In this document: piece by piece, positions 33,401-42,600 of the stretch
How the letters are laid out: the number at the start of each line of letters is the position of its first letter
Numbering within the stretch: the first letter of the stretch is position 1
Source of the DNA: Tardiphaga sp.
GTDB taxonomy: Bacteria; Pseudomonadota; Alphaproteobacteria; Rhizobiales; Xanthobacteraceae
DNA length: 49,444 nucleotides
Assembly (NCBI GenBank): GCA_030147505.1
Contig: JASBVG010000043.1
Location: 1-49,444, forward strand
Direction of reading: 5' to 3'
Program-made: the position numbers and the translations under genes
The notes under the pieces: generated by a model
Database searches by the model: none
Seen by the model: the letters and a program-made list of their open reading frames with translations, nothing else
What the model was told of the DNA's origin: nothing

Positions 33401-35536
33401 CTCAGCCGGCTGGTGATCCGGCTGGGTGGCGTCGACGGGATCGGCGCCAATGCCGCGGTCGGCGTCAACACCGGCTTCAAGCAGGACATCCTCGGCAAGA
33501 CGCTCGAGGAGTTCACCACGCGCGCGATCGGAGGCCTCGGACTCGGCGTAGCGGGCTTCATGATCGCGGGCCCCCTCGGCGCGCTGGCGGGCCTCGCGGC
33601 GGGCGTCATCGGTGATCTGGCCAAGAAGATCCCGATCATCGGTGATATCCTCGGCGGCGTCGGAACGCTCATCGGCAGCCTGTTTGGATCGAAGACCAAG
33701 ATCGTCGGCCAGGGCATTTTCGGCGGTCCCCAGACCCTCGGCTCGATCGAGGATATCGGCTTTGTCGGGCAGTCCTTCGCCGACATCAAGAAGACGAAGA
33801 AGTTCTTCGGTGTCTCGACGGGCAGCAGCTACAAGACGCAATTCGGCGATCTGGACGATCAGCTGGAGACCCAATTCGGCCAGCTGCTCATGAGCTTCGC
33901 CGACGCGATCAAGCTGGCGGCGGGTCCGCTCGGCATTGGCCTCGACGAAATCGACGCCAAGCTCGCGGGCTTCGTCGTCGATATTGGCAAGATCGACCTG
34001 AAGGATCTGACGGGCGACGAGATCCAGGAGAAGCTCGAGGCGGTCTTCGGCGCACAGGCCGACAAGATGGCGCAGTTCGCGGTCGCCGGGCTGGAGCAGT
34101 TCCAGCAGGTCGGCGAGGGCTATTTCGAGACCCTGATCCGGGTCGCCTCGACCGTCGATACCGTTACGACGTCGCTGGAGATGCTGGGCCTGTCCGCCCA
34201 GTCGCTCGGCACCGATGCGAGCATGGCGATTGCCGGCTTCTTCGATGACGCCGCTGTCTATCAGGACGCGGCCGGCGCTTATTTCGAGGCGTTCTATACC
34301 GACGCCGAGCAGGCCGCGGCCAAGACGGCGCAACTCGGCAAGGTGTTTGACGCCTTCGGCATCGTAATGCCCGATACGGTCGCCAACTTCCGCGCCCTCG
34401 TCGAGGCGCAGGATCTAACCACCGCCGCCGGCCAGCAGATGTACGCGGCGCTGTTGCAGCTCGCGCCGGCCTTCGCCGAGATCATCGGGTCGGGCACGAG
34501 CGCCTCGTCGTCGTCGGCTAACGCCATCCTGCGCGAACGGAACGACCTCGAGCGCCAGCTGATGGACATCGCGGGCGACACGGCCGGCATCCGCGCCGCT
34601 GAGTTGGCCCAGCTGGACCCGAGCAACCGGGCGCTGCAAGAGCGGATATACGCCCTTCAGGACGAAGCAGCTGCCGCCCAGGTCGCGACGCAGGCCGCGC
34701 AGGAGTTGGCGGCCCAGCAGCGAGCCGTCGCGCAGGAGCGCGCCGGTCTGGAGCGTCAGATGCTTGAGCTCAGCGGCAACACCGCAGCACTTCGCGAGCT
34801 GGACCTTCAAAACGTCGATGCGAGCAATCAGGATCTGCTGAAACACATCTGGGCTCGGCAGGACGCGATCGCGGCCGAGGCCGCCGCACAAGCCGCCGCG
34901 GCCGAAGCCCAGCGCCAAGCCGAGCAACTCGCACAGCAACAGCAGCAGGCCATGGAAGAGGCGGCGCGCGCGGCGAAGGCCCTTGCCGATGCCTGGGCGC
35001 AGATCGGCGACACCATCATGGAGGAGGTCAAGCGCATCCGCGGCGGGATGCTGACCGAGGCCCAAAGCTATGAGCAGTTGCGCGCGCAGTTCAACGCTGC
35101 GACCGATGCGGCCCGACTGGGAAGCCAGGACGCCGCGAAGTCGCTGCCCGAGCTGTCCCGCGCGATGCTGGCGGCGGCCGAGGCCACGGCGACCGACAGC
35201 CTGATACTAAAGCGCATTCAGGACGTCACGGCCGCCAGCCTTGAGCAGACTTATGGTGTGATCGCGGCGGCGATGGGCCTGGGTGGCGGGGCTCAGACGC
35301 AAGATCAGCTGGTCCAGCGCTTTGTCGACGGCGTGCAGGCCTCCACCTCGGGACCGGTCACCGACACCGGCTCGGAAATCCGTGCGCTGCGCGCGGAGGT
35401 CGCCCAGATGCGGGCCGAGAACAACAGCGGGCACGCGAAGACGGCCGACGAGGCCAATGGCTCTCGCAAGGTGTTGGAGCGGGCGCAGGCCGTATCGGGC
35501 GACGGTAGCAGCATCTCGGTGAAGGTGGCCGCATGA
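30434..35536 (+). CDS. Tail tape-measure protein
   Basis: A 1700-residue protein that sets tail length. The first 300 residues are Ala/Gln/Glu-rich coiled coil; hydrophobic stretches lie around 360-400 (GVALLPFAPLIAAVAVAAAG) and 895-930, and a Gly-rich hydrophobic block around 1035-1085, as usual for these proteins. Near the C-terminus a unit of the form ERxxLERQ-GxTA-D-SNxxL occurs twice, about 69 residues apart (around 1366 and 1435). With the usual ratio of about 0.15 nm per residue, the tail would be about 250 nm long. It starts with an AAGGGGG site and its stop overlaps the next start by 4 bases. Confidence 0.95.
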   Translation: MDDGVPSLEVGFLIDTSNSFEELAQLQRAMDSTEGQLLQQAQSIERATGKMVNLGGATAAVSTFGAAATRELQAAANAQKAAEKSGEALSRQLDRQTSAFGRTREEMRAMKVAAAALAAEQQGLTDLASRLRAQEQALYDMEYAAMNRAKNEAAAIAEAKHQAALSAEAEAAAIREAAQAHAIFEAKVRQGVIAMREQDAVEKAMSREQATAQLRAEAVAAQELAAEHQRLAAAVRGSHEAQLADAVAAERMRAATDPLYAATKRLNAEIAESTRLYHAGVTGAGEYARQQEVLAGRAKLLGDTHDQVARSNGRVGQSLMQLSYQGNDIITMWMSGAGAGQIFATQAGQIVQVVQGAEGGFMGLARAVGVALLPFAPLIAAVAVAAAGVALFTRSISSGVDTTEMVNGLGLTRAEIKKLKDTTVGVGDVMTATFQVLAKNVGINLSGVKTFFGEAMDYLTTWGRRALAALYAEFVGTFRAIGAIVSGVFSGKGIGEILSDVGNAYTGAFDEADKAMIKFGQDVTKQVASNKLADLQKQAAAIKADRTPKADRHGEQLEREAKAIEAQIANLYKLAAAYGQSGAAALNAEARTKAETQAIKRRGDIEEAVERQVRLAIAQRVADAGKATAGMTEQAAAQEAINAQLAAGLIPAARASEILQNRLALLPLLAAQQAAQHVRDKQGYDAATAAIDAQVAAQERLDAAKVKAQLDAANAGADNQLEMLRAELNLIGATDAARAHELATIKAQQDAIAAGAKVGTAAYNDFIRKQVAVADATEEVRRAQAELNSDLRLASDLANSLGDSLAHAFRRGGSALGDMVRILGDYGERRKEIELSTAKDAEKKQRLDNLQLEGLIGLTSAAKGLFRENSTGYKAMEAAEKALTIVQLARTAVSVAAGAANMFATAGPAGFALVAAMLGVMASLGFRSGGSSAKPVYNDGKGTVFGDSSAESDSIKRSIDLLADIDTALLGVSRQMAASLKAIESNIGGLSRLVIRLGGVDGIGANAAVGVNTGFKQDILGKTLEEFTTRAIGGLGLGVAGFMIAGPLGALAGLAAGVIGDLAKKIPIIGDILGGVGTLIGSLFGSKTKIVGQGIFGGPQTLGSIEDIGFVGQSFADIKKTKKFFGVSTGSSYKTQFGDLDDQLETQFGQLLMSFADAIKLAAGPLGIGLDEIDAKLAGFVVDIGKIDLKDLTGDEIQEKLEAVFGAQADKMAQFAVAGLEQFQQVGEGYFETLIRVASTVDTVTTSLEMLGLSAQSLGTDASMAIAGFFDDAAVYQDAAGAYFEAFYTDAEQAAAKTAQLGKVFDAFGIVMPDTVANFRALVEAQDLTTAAGQQMYAALLQLAPAFAEIIGSGTSASSSSANAILRERNDLERQLMDIAGDTAGIRAAELAQLDPSNRALQERIYALQDEAAAAQVATQAAQELAAQQRAVAQERAGLERQMLELSGNTAALRELDLQNVDASNQDLLKHIWARQDAIAAEAAAQAAAAEAQRQAEQLAQQQQQAMEEAARAAKALADAWAQIGDTIMEEVKRIRGGMLTEAQSYEQLRAQFNAATDAARLGSQDAAKSLPELSRAMLAAAEATATDSLILKRIQDVTAASLEQTYGVIAAAMGLGGGAQTQDQLVQRFVDGVQASTSGPVTDTGSEIRALRAEVAQMRAENNSGHAKTADEANGSRKVLERAQAVSGDGSSISVKVAA

Positions 35537-36624
35537 GGATGATCAATGCCACCCAGATCGTCGATGCGACGCTGACGGCCAGCTCCGTCGTCGAAAGCGG
35601 CGTCGCCGCCTATTCGGGCGCGACCACCTATGCGCTGGGGGACATGTCGGCCGTCACGGTCGGCTCCACCGTCACCATCTACGAGAGCTTGCAGGTCGCC
35701 AACCTCAACAATGCGCCGGCCTCTTCGCCGCTCTGGTGGAAAGAGCGCAGCACCACCTATCCCGTCTATTCGGGCGCGACCTCTTACGGCGTCGGCGACA
35801 AGGTCATCAGCACTACGACGCATCGCGTCTATCAGAGCCTGGCCGCGGCCAATTCCGGCAACGCCCTGACCGACGTCTCGAAATGGAGCGACATCGGCCC
35901 GACGAACCGCTGGGCGCCCTTCGATCTGAAGGTCGGCACCAAGGCCAGCCGCGTCGGCGACATGAGTTATACGCTGGTGCCCGGCACGGCCGATTCGCTC
36001 GGCATCCTCGACACCAATGCCGAGAGCGCGACCTTGGTGGTCAAGGTTGGGGCGACGACGGTCTACAGCGAGACGAAATACCTGAACGTGAGCGGCTCGC
36101 TGATCGCCGACTGGTACGACTATTTTACCGCGGCCGTCGGCACCAAGACCAATATCACCTTCGATAGCGTGCCGCTCTACGCTGGCGCGAGCTGGGTGGT
36201 GACGATCACCGCCCGCAATACGAGCGCATATGTCTCGGTCGGCACGATCGGGGTCGGCGCGAGCAAGCCGCTCGGCATCACCGAAGCCCGGGCCAAGGTC
36301 GGCATTATCGATTTCAGCCAGAAGACCGTCGATATTTTCGGCAACGTCTCGGCAACCGAGCGCGGCTTCTCGAAGCGGATGACGCTGCGCACGATCATCG
36401 ACACCGACGACGTCGACTCGGTCAGCACCGCGCTCGCCGCGGTGCGGGCGGTACCGACGATCTATCTCGGCGAGACAGGCTTCGACAGCCTGCTCGCCTA
36501 CGGCTTCTGGAAGGATTTCGAGATCGAGATCGCCGACGGCCGGATGGCCGCCAACGGCCAGCTTTATGACGGCACGAAGAGCTTCCTAAGCATCACCGTC
36601 GAAAGCATGAGCACCAGCCTCTAA
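35533..36624 (+). CDS. Tail protein with two carbohydrate-binding-like repeats
   Basis: A 363-residue protein translationally coupled to the tape measure (ATGA). Two related segments near residues 25-70 and 78-125 share YSGATTY-GD, a central YxSLxxAN and a trailing W, the pattern of short carbohydrate-binding modules found on phage tail tips. The middle and C-terminal parts are beta-rich. It may contact the cell surface; the exact virion position is unknown. Confidence 0.6.
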   Translation: MRMINATQIVDATLTASSVVESGVAAYSGATTYALGDMSAVTVGSTVTIYESLQVANLNNAPASSPLWWKERSTTYPVYSGATSYGVGDKVISTTTHRVYQSLAAANSGNALTDVSKWSDIGPTNRWAPFDLKVGTKASRVGDMSYTLVPGTADSLGILDTNAESATLVVKVGATTVYSETKYLNVSGSLIADWYDYFTAAVGTKTNITFDSVPLYAGASWVVTITARNTSAYVSVGTIGVGASKPLGITEARAKVGIIDFSQKTVDIFGNVSATERGFSKRMTLRTIIDTDDVDSVSTALAAVRAVPTIYLGETGFDSLLAYGFWKDFEIEIADGRMAANGQLYDGTKSFLSITVESMSTSL

Positions 36625-36639
36625 CGCGGGGGACTATCC

Positions 36640-37167
36640 ATGACGACAATCACTGCGCTTCCAACGCCACCCACGCGCGCGGATCCGACGAATTTCGCCG
36701 ATCGCGCCGATGCGATGATGCTCGCGCTGCCGGGGTTCGTGACTGAAACCAATACGGTCGCCGGGGAGGTCAACGCTGCTGCCGCCGCTGCTGCCGCGAG
36801 CGCCTCTACCGCGATCAATGCGCCAGGCACCAGCGGCACCAGCACGTCGAGCTTGGCGATCGGGACCGGCGCCAAATCGTTTAACAACCAGGCCGGCAAA
36901 GCTTGGGCGATCGGAATGTTTGTCATCGCCGCCCGGACAGCCGCGCCCGCTAATTACATGTACGGCCAAGTGACGGGCTTCGCCGGCGGCACCCTCACCA
37001 TCAATTGCAGCGTCATCAATGGCGCAGGCACCTTCGCTGACTGGACCATCTCGCTGACGTCGCCGGACCTTCCGACCCTGATCGGCAAGACCATTGCCTA
37101 TGCCGACAACACGATGCCGGGGGTGGCGTCGCAGGGTTTCGCAATCGCCGCCGCTGCAGCCCTTTAA
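36640..37167 (+). CDS. Tail fibre-like protein
   Basis: A 175-residue protein. The N-terminus (TALPTPPTRADPTNFADRAD) followed by an Ala/Ser coiled region is typical of the attachment part of phage tail fibres; the rest is a beta-rich segment of unknown fold. Short for a fibre, so it may be the shaft base or a truncated version. Confidence 0.6.
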   Translation: MTTITALPTPPTRADPTNFADRADAMMLALPGFVTETNTVAGEVNAAAAAAAASASTAINAPGTSGTSTSSLAIGTGAKSFNNQAGKAWAIGMFVIAARTAAPANYMYGQVTGFAGGTLTINCSVINGAGTFADWTISLTSPDLPTLIGKTIAYADNTMPGVASQGFAIAAAAAL

Positions 37168-37179
37168 GGAGAAACTGAC

Positions 37180-37590
37180 ATGGCCGTTACCGCCAACAAT
37201 ATCATCACGCCGCAGACGCCTCTCGCCGCCACGGCGGTGGTGACGACGGCCAATACCAATTATACGGACACGCCGACCAATACGGTCCAACTGCTCGCTA
37301 CGTCCACCAACGGCGCGCGCGTCACCAAGGTCACCGCCCTGGCTCGGGCGACGAACACAGCGACCGAGCTTCAGCTCTTCTCGTCCCCCGACGGCGGCAC
37401 CACCAAGCGCCTCATCGCCTCGAAGCTGATGCCGGCCTACACCGTTGCGCAGACGACCGGCCAGACCTCGGCTGACTTCGGCTTCAACGAGAGCAATCCG
37501 CTGATCCTGCAGGCCGGCGAGAGCCTCTGGGCCGGCATCGGCGTCACCAACACCGGCATCGTATTCCGCGCGGAAGGCTTCGCGTACTAA
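37180..37590 (+). CDS. Hypothetical tail-region protein
   Basis: A 136-residue beta-rich protein, with AAGGAG upstream of the ATG. It has many Thr/Asn and evenly spaced hydrophobic residues, consistent with a compact beta-sandwich as in fibre or collar decoration proteins. No family recognised; co-directional and tightly packed with its neighbours. Confidence 0.6.
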   Translation: MAVTANNIITPQTPLAATAVVTTANTNYTDTPTNTVQLLATSTNGARVTKVTALARATNTATELQLFSSPDGGTTKRLIASKLMPAYTVAQTTGQTSADFGFNESNPLILQAGESLWAGIGVTNTGIVFRAEGFAY

Positions 37591-37609
37591 CATGCAGGGG
37601 ATGCGTCCC

Positions 37610-38356
37610 ATGGCCAGTCAGGCGCTGCGCCTGTCCCAGCGAGCGCAGCCCATCCGTGGGCCGCTCGCCCAGGACTGCAGCGGCAACAAGAAGCCTGCGA
37701 CACCCGTGACGGTCGTGGCCAGTGGGTTCATCACGCCCACCGGCGCGGCTGGCAGCGAGTACGGTTTCATCGACATGACCCAACAGAAGGCGCGCGTCGG
37801 CGACTGGATCGTGTTCTTCTTGCCGAAGGGCGATGGGGTCAACAGCAACGGGACGGTCGGCCAGCACACCGGAGCCGCGTTCGCCACTGAGGTATTCGCT
37901 TGGTCTCATGGCGTCGACGGCTTCGCCTCGTACCGCACCCTGGACGAGAATCACCTCAAGGCTACCGCGATGCGCGTCCTTTGTCGCGACGCCTTCAAGT
38001 TGTACTACTGCATCCTGCGCAGCGCCGACGGCACACCCACTGTTGGCGCGGTCAAGGAGAAGGTTACACCGTCCAGTGGTGCATACACCGTCCTCAACTT
38101 CGCCGGTTACACCAAGGCGGCGAAGAGCAAGGGTCACGTCGTTCTGCTGATGGACCGTGATCCTGGAAGCCAATTCCTGCCCGCCAACGGGCACCTGATG
38201 TTCGACCAGCAGACCGGACAGTCCATCTTAGACACCTTCAGCCGCGCCTCCTACCTGTTCGGCGACCCGGGTGGCTATCCGGGCGGCGGCTTCTCGATCT
38301 CCTGTGCTGGTGCGCAGACCTGGGGCCAGGCCGGCATAGTGTTCGAGTTCACCTGA
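37610..38356 (+). CDS. Hypothetical protein of the tail-tip cluster
   Basis: A 248-residue protein. I place the start at ATG 37610, since GGGG at 37597-37600 lies 9 bases before it; in-frame ATGs at 37592 and 37601 lack good spacing. It has no recognisable domain; secondary structure looks mixed alpha-beta, with Gly-rich ends. Base use looks like its neighbours. It may be a host-range or adsorption protein by position only. Confidence 0.55.
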   Translation: MASQALRLSQRAQPIRGPLAQDCSGNKKPATPVTVVASGFITPTGAAGSEYGFIDMTQQKARVGDWIVFFLPKGDGVNSNGTVGQHTGAAFATEVFAWSHGVDGFASYRTLDENHLKATAMRVLCRDAFKLYYCILRSADGTPTVGAVKEKVTPSSGAYTVLNFAGYTKAAKSKGHVVLLMDRDPGSQFLPANGHLMFDQQTGQSILDTFSRASYLFGDPGGYPGGGFSISCAGAQTWGQAGIVFEFT

Positions 38357-38367
38357 GGACAATGACG

Positions 38368-38895
38368 ATGATCAATTGGCAGAAGATTACGCCGGCCGAC
38401 GGCAACCTTGTCGGCGAGCCAGGGCCTCTCCCGGCTGACCTGCGGGGCCTCGCTGACGAGAGCCTTGCAGACCTCGACTGGACGGATGTGGTGCTGGGGT
38501 ACCGCGGCTTGGGGTTCATTCCCGTGATTGATCTTACTGATCTACGCGCCGAAGCGGTGGCGCGGGTGAATGCGGAGGCGGGTGTCTTCCGCCGCCGCTT
38601 CATCACCGACATTCCGGGGCAGATCGGCACCTACCTGACCAAGGAGGCCGAGGCGAAGGCCTATGCGGCAGACCAGGGCGCGGACTGCCCCTATCTCGAA
38701 TCCGAGGCCACGGGGACGAACCGGCCGATCGGCGATGTCGCCACGGACGTCAGCCAGACCGCCGCCCGCTGGCGCAAGCTGGACGCCGCTATCGAGGGCG
38801 CGCGCCGGGGCGCTGTTGTCGCCATCCAAGGCGCGCTCACCGCCGATCGCATTTCCGCCGTCGGCTCTGTTGACTGGGAAGCGTTGCTCGGTTGA
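38368..38895 (+). CDS. Tail fibre assembly-like protein
   Basis: A 175-residue protein. The first 60 residues are a small beta domain; the second half is helical (RAEAVARVNAEAGVFRRRFITDIPGQ, then ALTADRISAVGSVDWEALL), a layout shared by many small tail fibre chaperones at the end of tail operons. Last plus-strand phage gene; nothing resembling a holin, endolysin or spanin follows. ATG 38362 is an alternative start but sits only 2 bases from the GAGGA site. Confidence 0.5.
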   Translation: MINWQKITPADGNLVGEPGPLPADLRGLADESLADLDWTDVVLGYRGLGFIPVIDLTDLRAEAVARVNAEAGVFRRRFITDIPGQIGTYLTKEAEAKAYAADQGADCPYLESEATGTNRPIGDVATDVSQTAARWRKLDAAIEGARRGAVVAIQGALTADRISAVGSVDWEALLG

Positions 38896-38955
38896 CGGCG
38901 CCTTCGAATAACCGGCGTCAATATCGCGCTTCCATCGGTAGACTGCCTATTGCGG

Positions 38956-39675
38956 TCAGGCCATCGCCCGCTCGAGCCGCAGCTTTCTGCGCTCCCAGTC
39001 CGGCATCACCCGCTCGAGCAAATCAAAAAAAGCGGCGCCATGATGCGGCTCGGTGACATGGCAGAGTTCATGAGTGATGACATAATCTATGGCGTCGATG
39101 GGGGCTTCGATCAGGCGGCGATTCAGCATGAGGCGAGATCCGGGTGACATTGACCCCCAGCGCTGTTTGAGTTGGCGGACGATGAGCCCCTTGGGTCGGC
39201 GTAGCTCTGAATCCGCAAAGCGCTTGAGATTGACCTCGATCCGCTCTGCAAATTTGACATGTGCCCGTTCGCGGTACCAGGCCTCGACCAATTCCTTCGT
39301 GACATCAGGACTGAGCGGCCTGTGCGTTTGCACCACGAAGTAGCCGCGGACCAGTTTGACCACCTGTTGCAAATGCGGGACGACCTTCAGCCGGTATTGG
39401 CGCCCGAGATACAGATGTGTCTCGCCGGGCACGAACTCCCGCGGTGGAATCCGAGGCAGGAATTGGGAAAAGAACCGCTGCTGACGCGACACCCAGGCGG
39501 CCCGCTTCCGCAACTTGGCCTCGATTGCTTCAAGGGTTGCACCTTCCGGGGCTGCGATAACCACGGTCGTATCCGGCTCAACCGCAATCGCGAGGGTTTT
39601 TCGTGCCCGGCGGACCAGCTGGTAATCGATCTGGGTTTCACCATAAATGAGGCTGAGATGTTTAGGCTCCGTCAC
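38956..39675 (-). CDS. YgjP/WLM-type metallopeptidase linked to type I RM
   Basis: A 239-residue protein. The zinc-binding HELCH (H-E-x-x-H) is followed by EPHHGAAFF near residues 205-220, typical of the YgjP (DUF45) family of SprT-like metallopeptidases. An upstream RQLKQRWGSMS stretch is also conserved. These genes often form the last member of type I restriction operons, but the substrate is unknown. The GTG start overlaps the hsdR stop (GTGA), so it is co-translated. Confidence 0.9.
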   Translation of the reverse strand: MTEPKHLSLIYGETQIDYQLVRRARKTLAIAVEPDTTVVIAAPEGATLEAIEAKLRKRAAWVSRQQRFFSQFLPRIPPREFVPGETHLYLGRQYRLKVVPHLQQVVKLVRGYFVVQTHRPLSPDVTKELVEAWYRERAHVKFAERIEVNLKRFADSELRRPKGLIVRQLKQRWGSMSPGSRLMLNRRLIEAPIDAIDYVITHELCHVTEPHHGAAFFDLLERVMPDWERRKLRLERAMA

Positions 39676-42600
39676 GGAAACCTCGCCCGGGCCAGGTCCA
39701 TGATCTTCTGCTCAAGGTCATCAAGCATCTCAACCGGGATACCAACGCCCTTTTGGTCACGCAGAACGTCGAAGAAATAGTCGTCGATGGCGTTGCGCAT
39801 GTTGTTCTGCGCAACCTCGTTGGACCACACGCCCACAATGTGGTGAGCCCTGATGATCCCGATGAGATCGAGGGCAACCTGGGCGGCGTCCTCACGTTCG
39901 ACCGGCTCTCCAGCCTGCGTCGTCAGACTGCGTTCGAGAAGCCCGAAGAAGGCCTGACCGTCATCATTGCCTTTGACTGCGTCCGGCACATCCCGCCCGC
40001 GATCCTTGCGCGCAACTTTGCTGGCAAGATCGATGACACCATTAAGATAATCCCGTTCGGACAGGCGTTTTTCCCGGTAAGCCCGGATCGTCTCTGCCAG
40101 CAGGTCGGAAAACTGCATGTAGAAGGCAGGGTCTTCATCCATCTTTTCCGTGATAGTCCGGCGGGTCGCGCTGGCAATGCGGTCGGCCTTTGACCCCTCG
40201 GACACTCCGGTTTCTCCGACCACGGCCTTGAGGGCGTCCGGGTCATTGATGTTGACGACCTCAATGATGGTCTCGGCCGGCAATGCGACGACATGATCGT
40301 CGAGCAGCTTCTGGATCTTGGGCTCGAACTCCTTGATGTCGACGACTTCCTGATACCGCAGCTGGACCGACCGCTTGAGTTCGGAGAACCGCTTCCAGTC
40401 CCGCTTCATCGTCTCGACCTTGGCCTCGTCAAACACATCGAGGAACTTGTCGGACGACATCGAGATGTGCAGGCAGCGACTGAAAGCCTTCAGCCGTTCA
40501 TAGAAATCATGCCGGATGGCTTCATTGCCAAGAAGCTGCTCGAATTCCTCCATGTCCTTCTTGTTGCGAACGGACTTGAAGAGGTCCCAGAGCTGGTCGT
40601 GCAGCTGCGGCAGCTTGCGGATTTCTTCCCGGACATCGTGGACGGTCCCGACAAGGTCGCCGGCATCATACCCTTCGAATGCACTGTAGGTGGTCAATGC
40701 GCTGTCGAGTTCCCCGAGCAGGCCTTCATAGTCGATGATGAAGCCGAACTGCTTCTCGACGCCGTCATCTTCATACAAGCGGTTCACGCGCGCGATGGCC
40801 TGTAGGAGATTATGCTCCTTCAGGGACTTGCACACGTAAAGGACCGTGTTCCGAGGCGCGTCGAACCCGGTCAGGAGCTTCGACACCACGATCAGGATTT
40901 CGGGATCACCGGAACCCTTGAAGACATCGATGATCTGCCGGTTGTACTCTTCCTCAGTCTTGTACCGGGCCATCATCTGGTCCCAGAATTTCCGGACCAG
41001 ATCCTTGGATTCCTTGTCGACCTCCTCGTTGCCCTCGTTGTCGTTGGGTGGAGACATGATGATTTCGCTGGTGACGTGGCCAATCTCGTCCAGCATTTCC
41101 TTGAATCGAATGGCCGCCGCTTTCGAAGGAGCGACCAGCTGCGCCTTGAACCCGGTGCCCTGCCAGTGCTGGCGGTAGTGCTCCGAGATGTCGAACGCCT
41201 TCGCCCGGATCGCCTGGCCGGTCTTGGCCAGCGCATCCATGCGGGAGAACTTCTGCTTGAGATCGGCCTTCTGCTGGTCGGTCAGGCCTTCGCTGATCTT
41301 CTCGAACCATTTGTCGATGACGGTACCCGAGATCTGCTGTTCGACCATCCGGCCTTCGTACAGCAGCGGGACGACAGCCTCGTCGGCCACGGCCTCGTTG
41401 ATGGCGTATTTGTGGATCAACCCGCCAAAGGTCGAGAGGGTGTTCTTTTCCTTCTTCAGCAGCGGCGTGCCAGTGAAGCCCAGGTAGCAGGCACGGGGCA
41501 GAAGCCGCCGCATCTTGGTGGCGAACTGGCTGTGCCCGCCGTATTTCCCGGTCTGGGTGCGGTGGCTTTCATCGACCAGCACGAAGATATTCGCATCGTC
41601 ATCGGAACTGGCGCTGTTGCGCAGGGCCGTATCGAACTTGTTGATGATCGTCGTGATCAGACCTGCCTTGTGCTCGATCAGCTCCAGCAGATTGGCGCCC
41701 GTGGTCGCGCGCACCGGCTCCATGTCGCAGGACCGGAACGTGTCCTTAATCTGCTTGTCAAGGTCATCGCGGTCGGTGACGATGATGATCCGCGGGTTGA
41801 GGATTGCCTTGTCGAACGCAAGCGAGCGGCCGAGCATGACCATCGTCAGCGATTTGCCTGACCCTTGGGTGTGCCAGATCACGCCGCCCTTGCGGGCGCC
41901 CGTGCCATCGACCTGCTTGACCCGTTCAACCGCCTTGCGGATGCCGAAGAACTGCTGGTGCCGCGCCACCTTGCGAACGCCCCCGTCAAACACGGTGAAT
42001 CGGCGGATCAGATCGAGCAGGCGCTCTGGGCGGCAAAGGGCGAAGATCGTCCGGTCCTGGGGCGAGATGGCGCGTGGCCCTTCCGCCGCCATCGCGTCGA
42101 AATACCGGCGCGCATCGGCGAAATCGCCGGAGAAGATCGCGTCTTTTTCGGCAGCAGTAAGCGGGCGGTTGGCGAAGGGCTCGATCGCCGCGTCTGTGTC
42201 CTCCTCGTCCCGCCAAGTTCCCCAGAACTTCTGCGCCGTGCCGACCGTGGCGTAACGCGCTTCAACCCGGTTCGTGGTGAGGAGAAGCTGGGCGAAGTGG
42301 AACAGCTGCGGGATCCTGTCTTCGTTCTGATAACCGATCAGCTGGCTGCCGGCCTTTTTGAGGCTTTCCGTCGGGCGTTTGTTTTCGATCACGAGCACCG
42401 GAATGCCGTTCACGAAGGCCACGATGTCGCAGCGCTTGGTCTGGGTGCTGCCGGTACGCTCGACCGAGAATTCGGCCGTCACGTGGAATGCGTTGTTGGT
42501 GGGCGTGTCCCAGTCGATGAAGCGAAACGAATAGCTCTTGGAATCCCCGTCTATCGTTTTGGTGATCGTCGTGCCGAGCACCATTGTATCGTATATATCC

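Noticed and set aside
32615..34333. 572-codon minus-strand frame opposite the tape-measure gene
   Set aside because: It is Arg/Glu/Ala-rich and lacks any known domain; it is explained by the codon bias of the tape-measure gene.
16944..38895. Gene transfer agent instead of prophage
   Set aside because: The gene set includes an Ig-like protein, fibre-like genes and a 1700-residue tape measure, is flanked by a P4-type primase and mobile genes, and lacks the compact conserved order of the known alphaproteobacterial GTA cluster.
38892..38921. Possible terminator between phage tail and RM operon (TTGACG … CGTCAA)
   Set aside because: A 6-bp stem is visible but the inner part mismatches and no T-run follows on either strand, so I do not call it a terminator.
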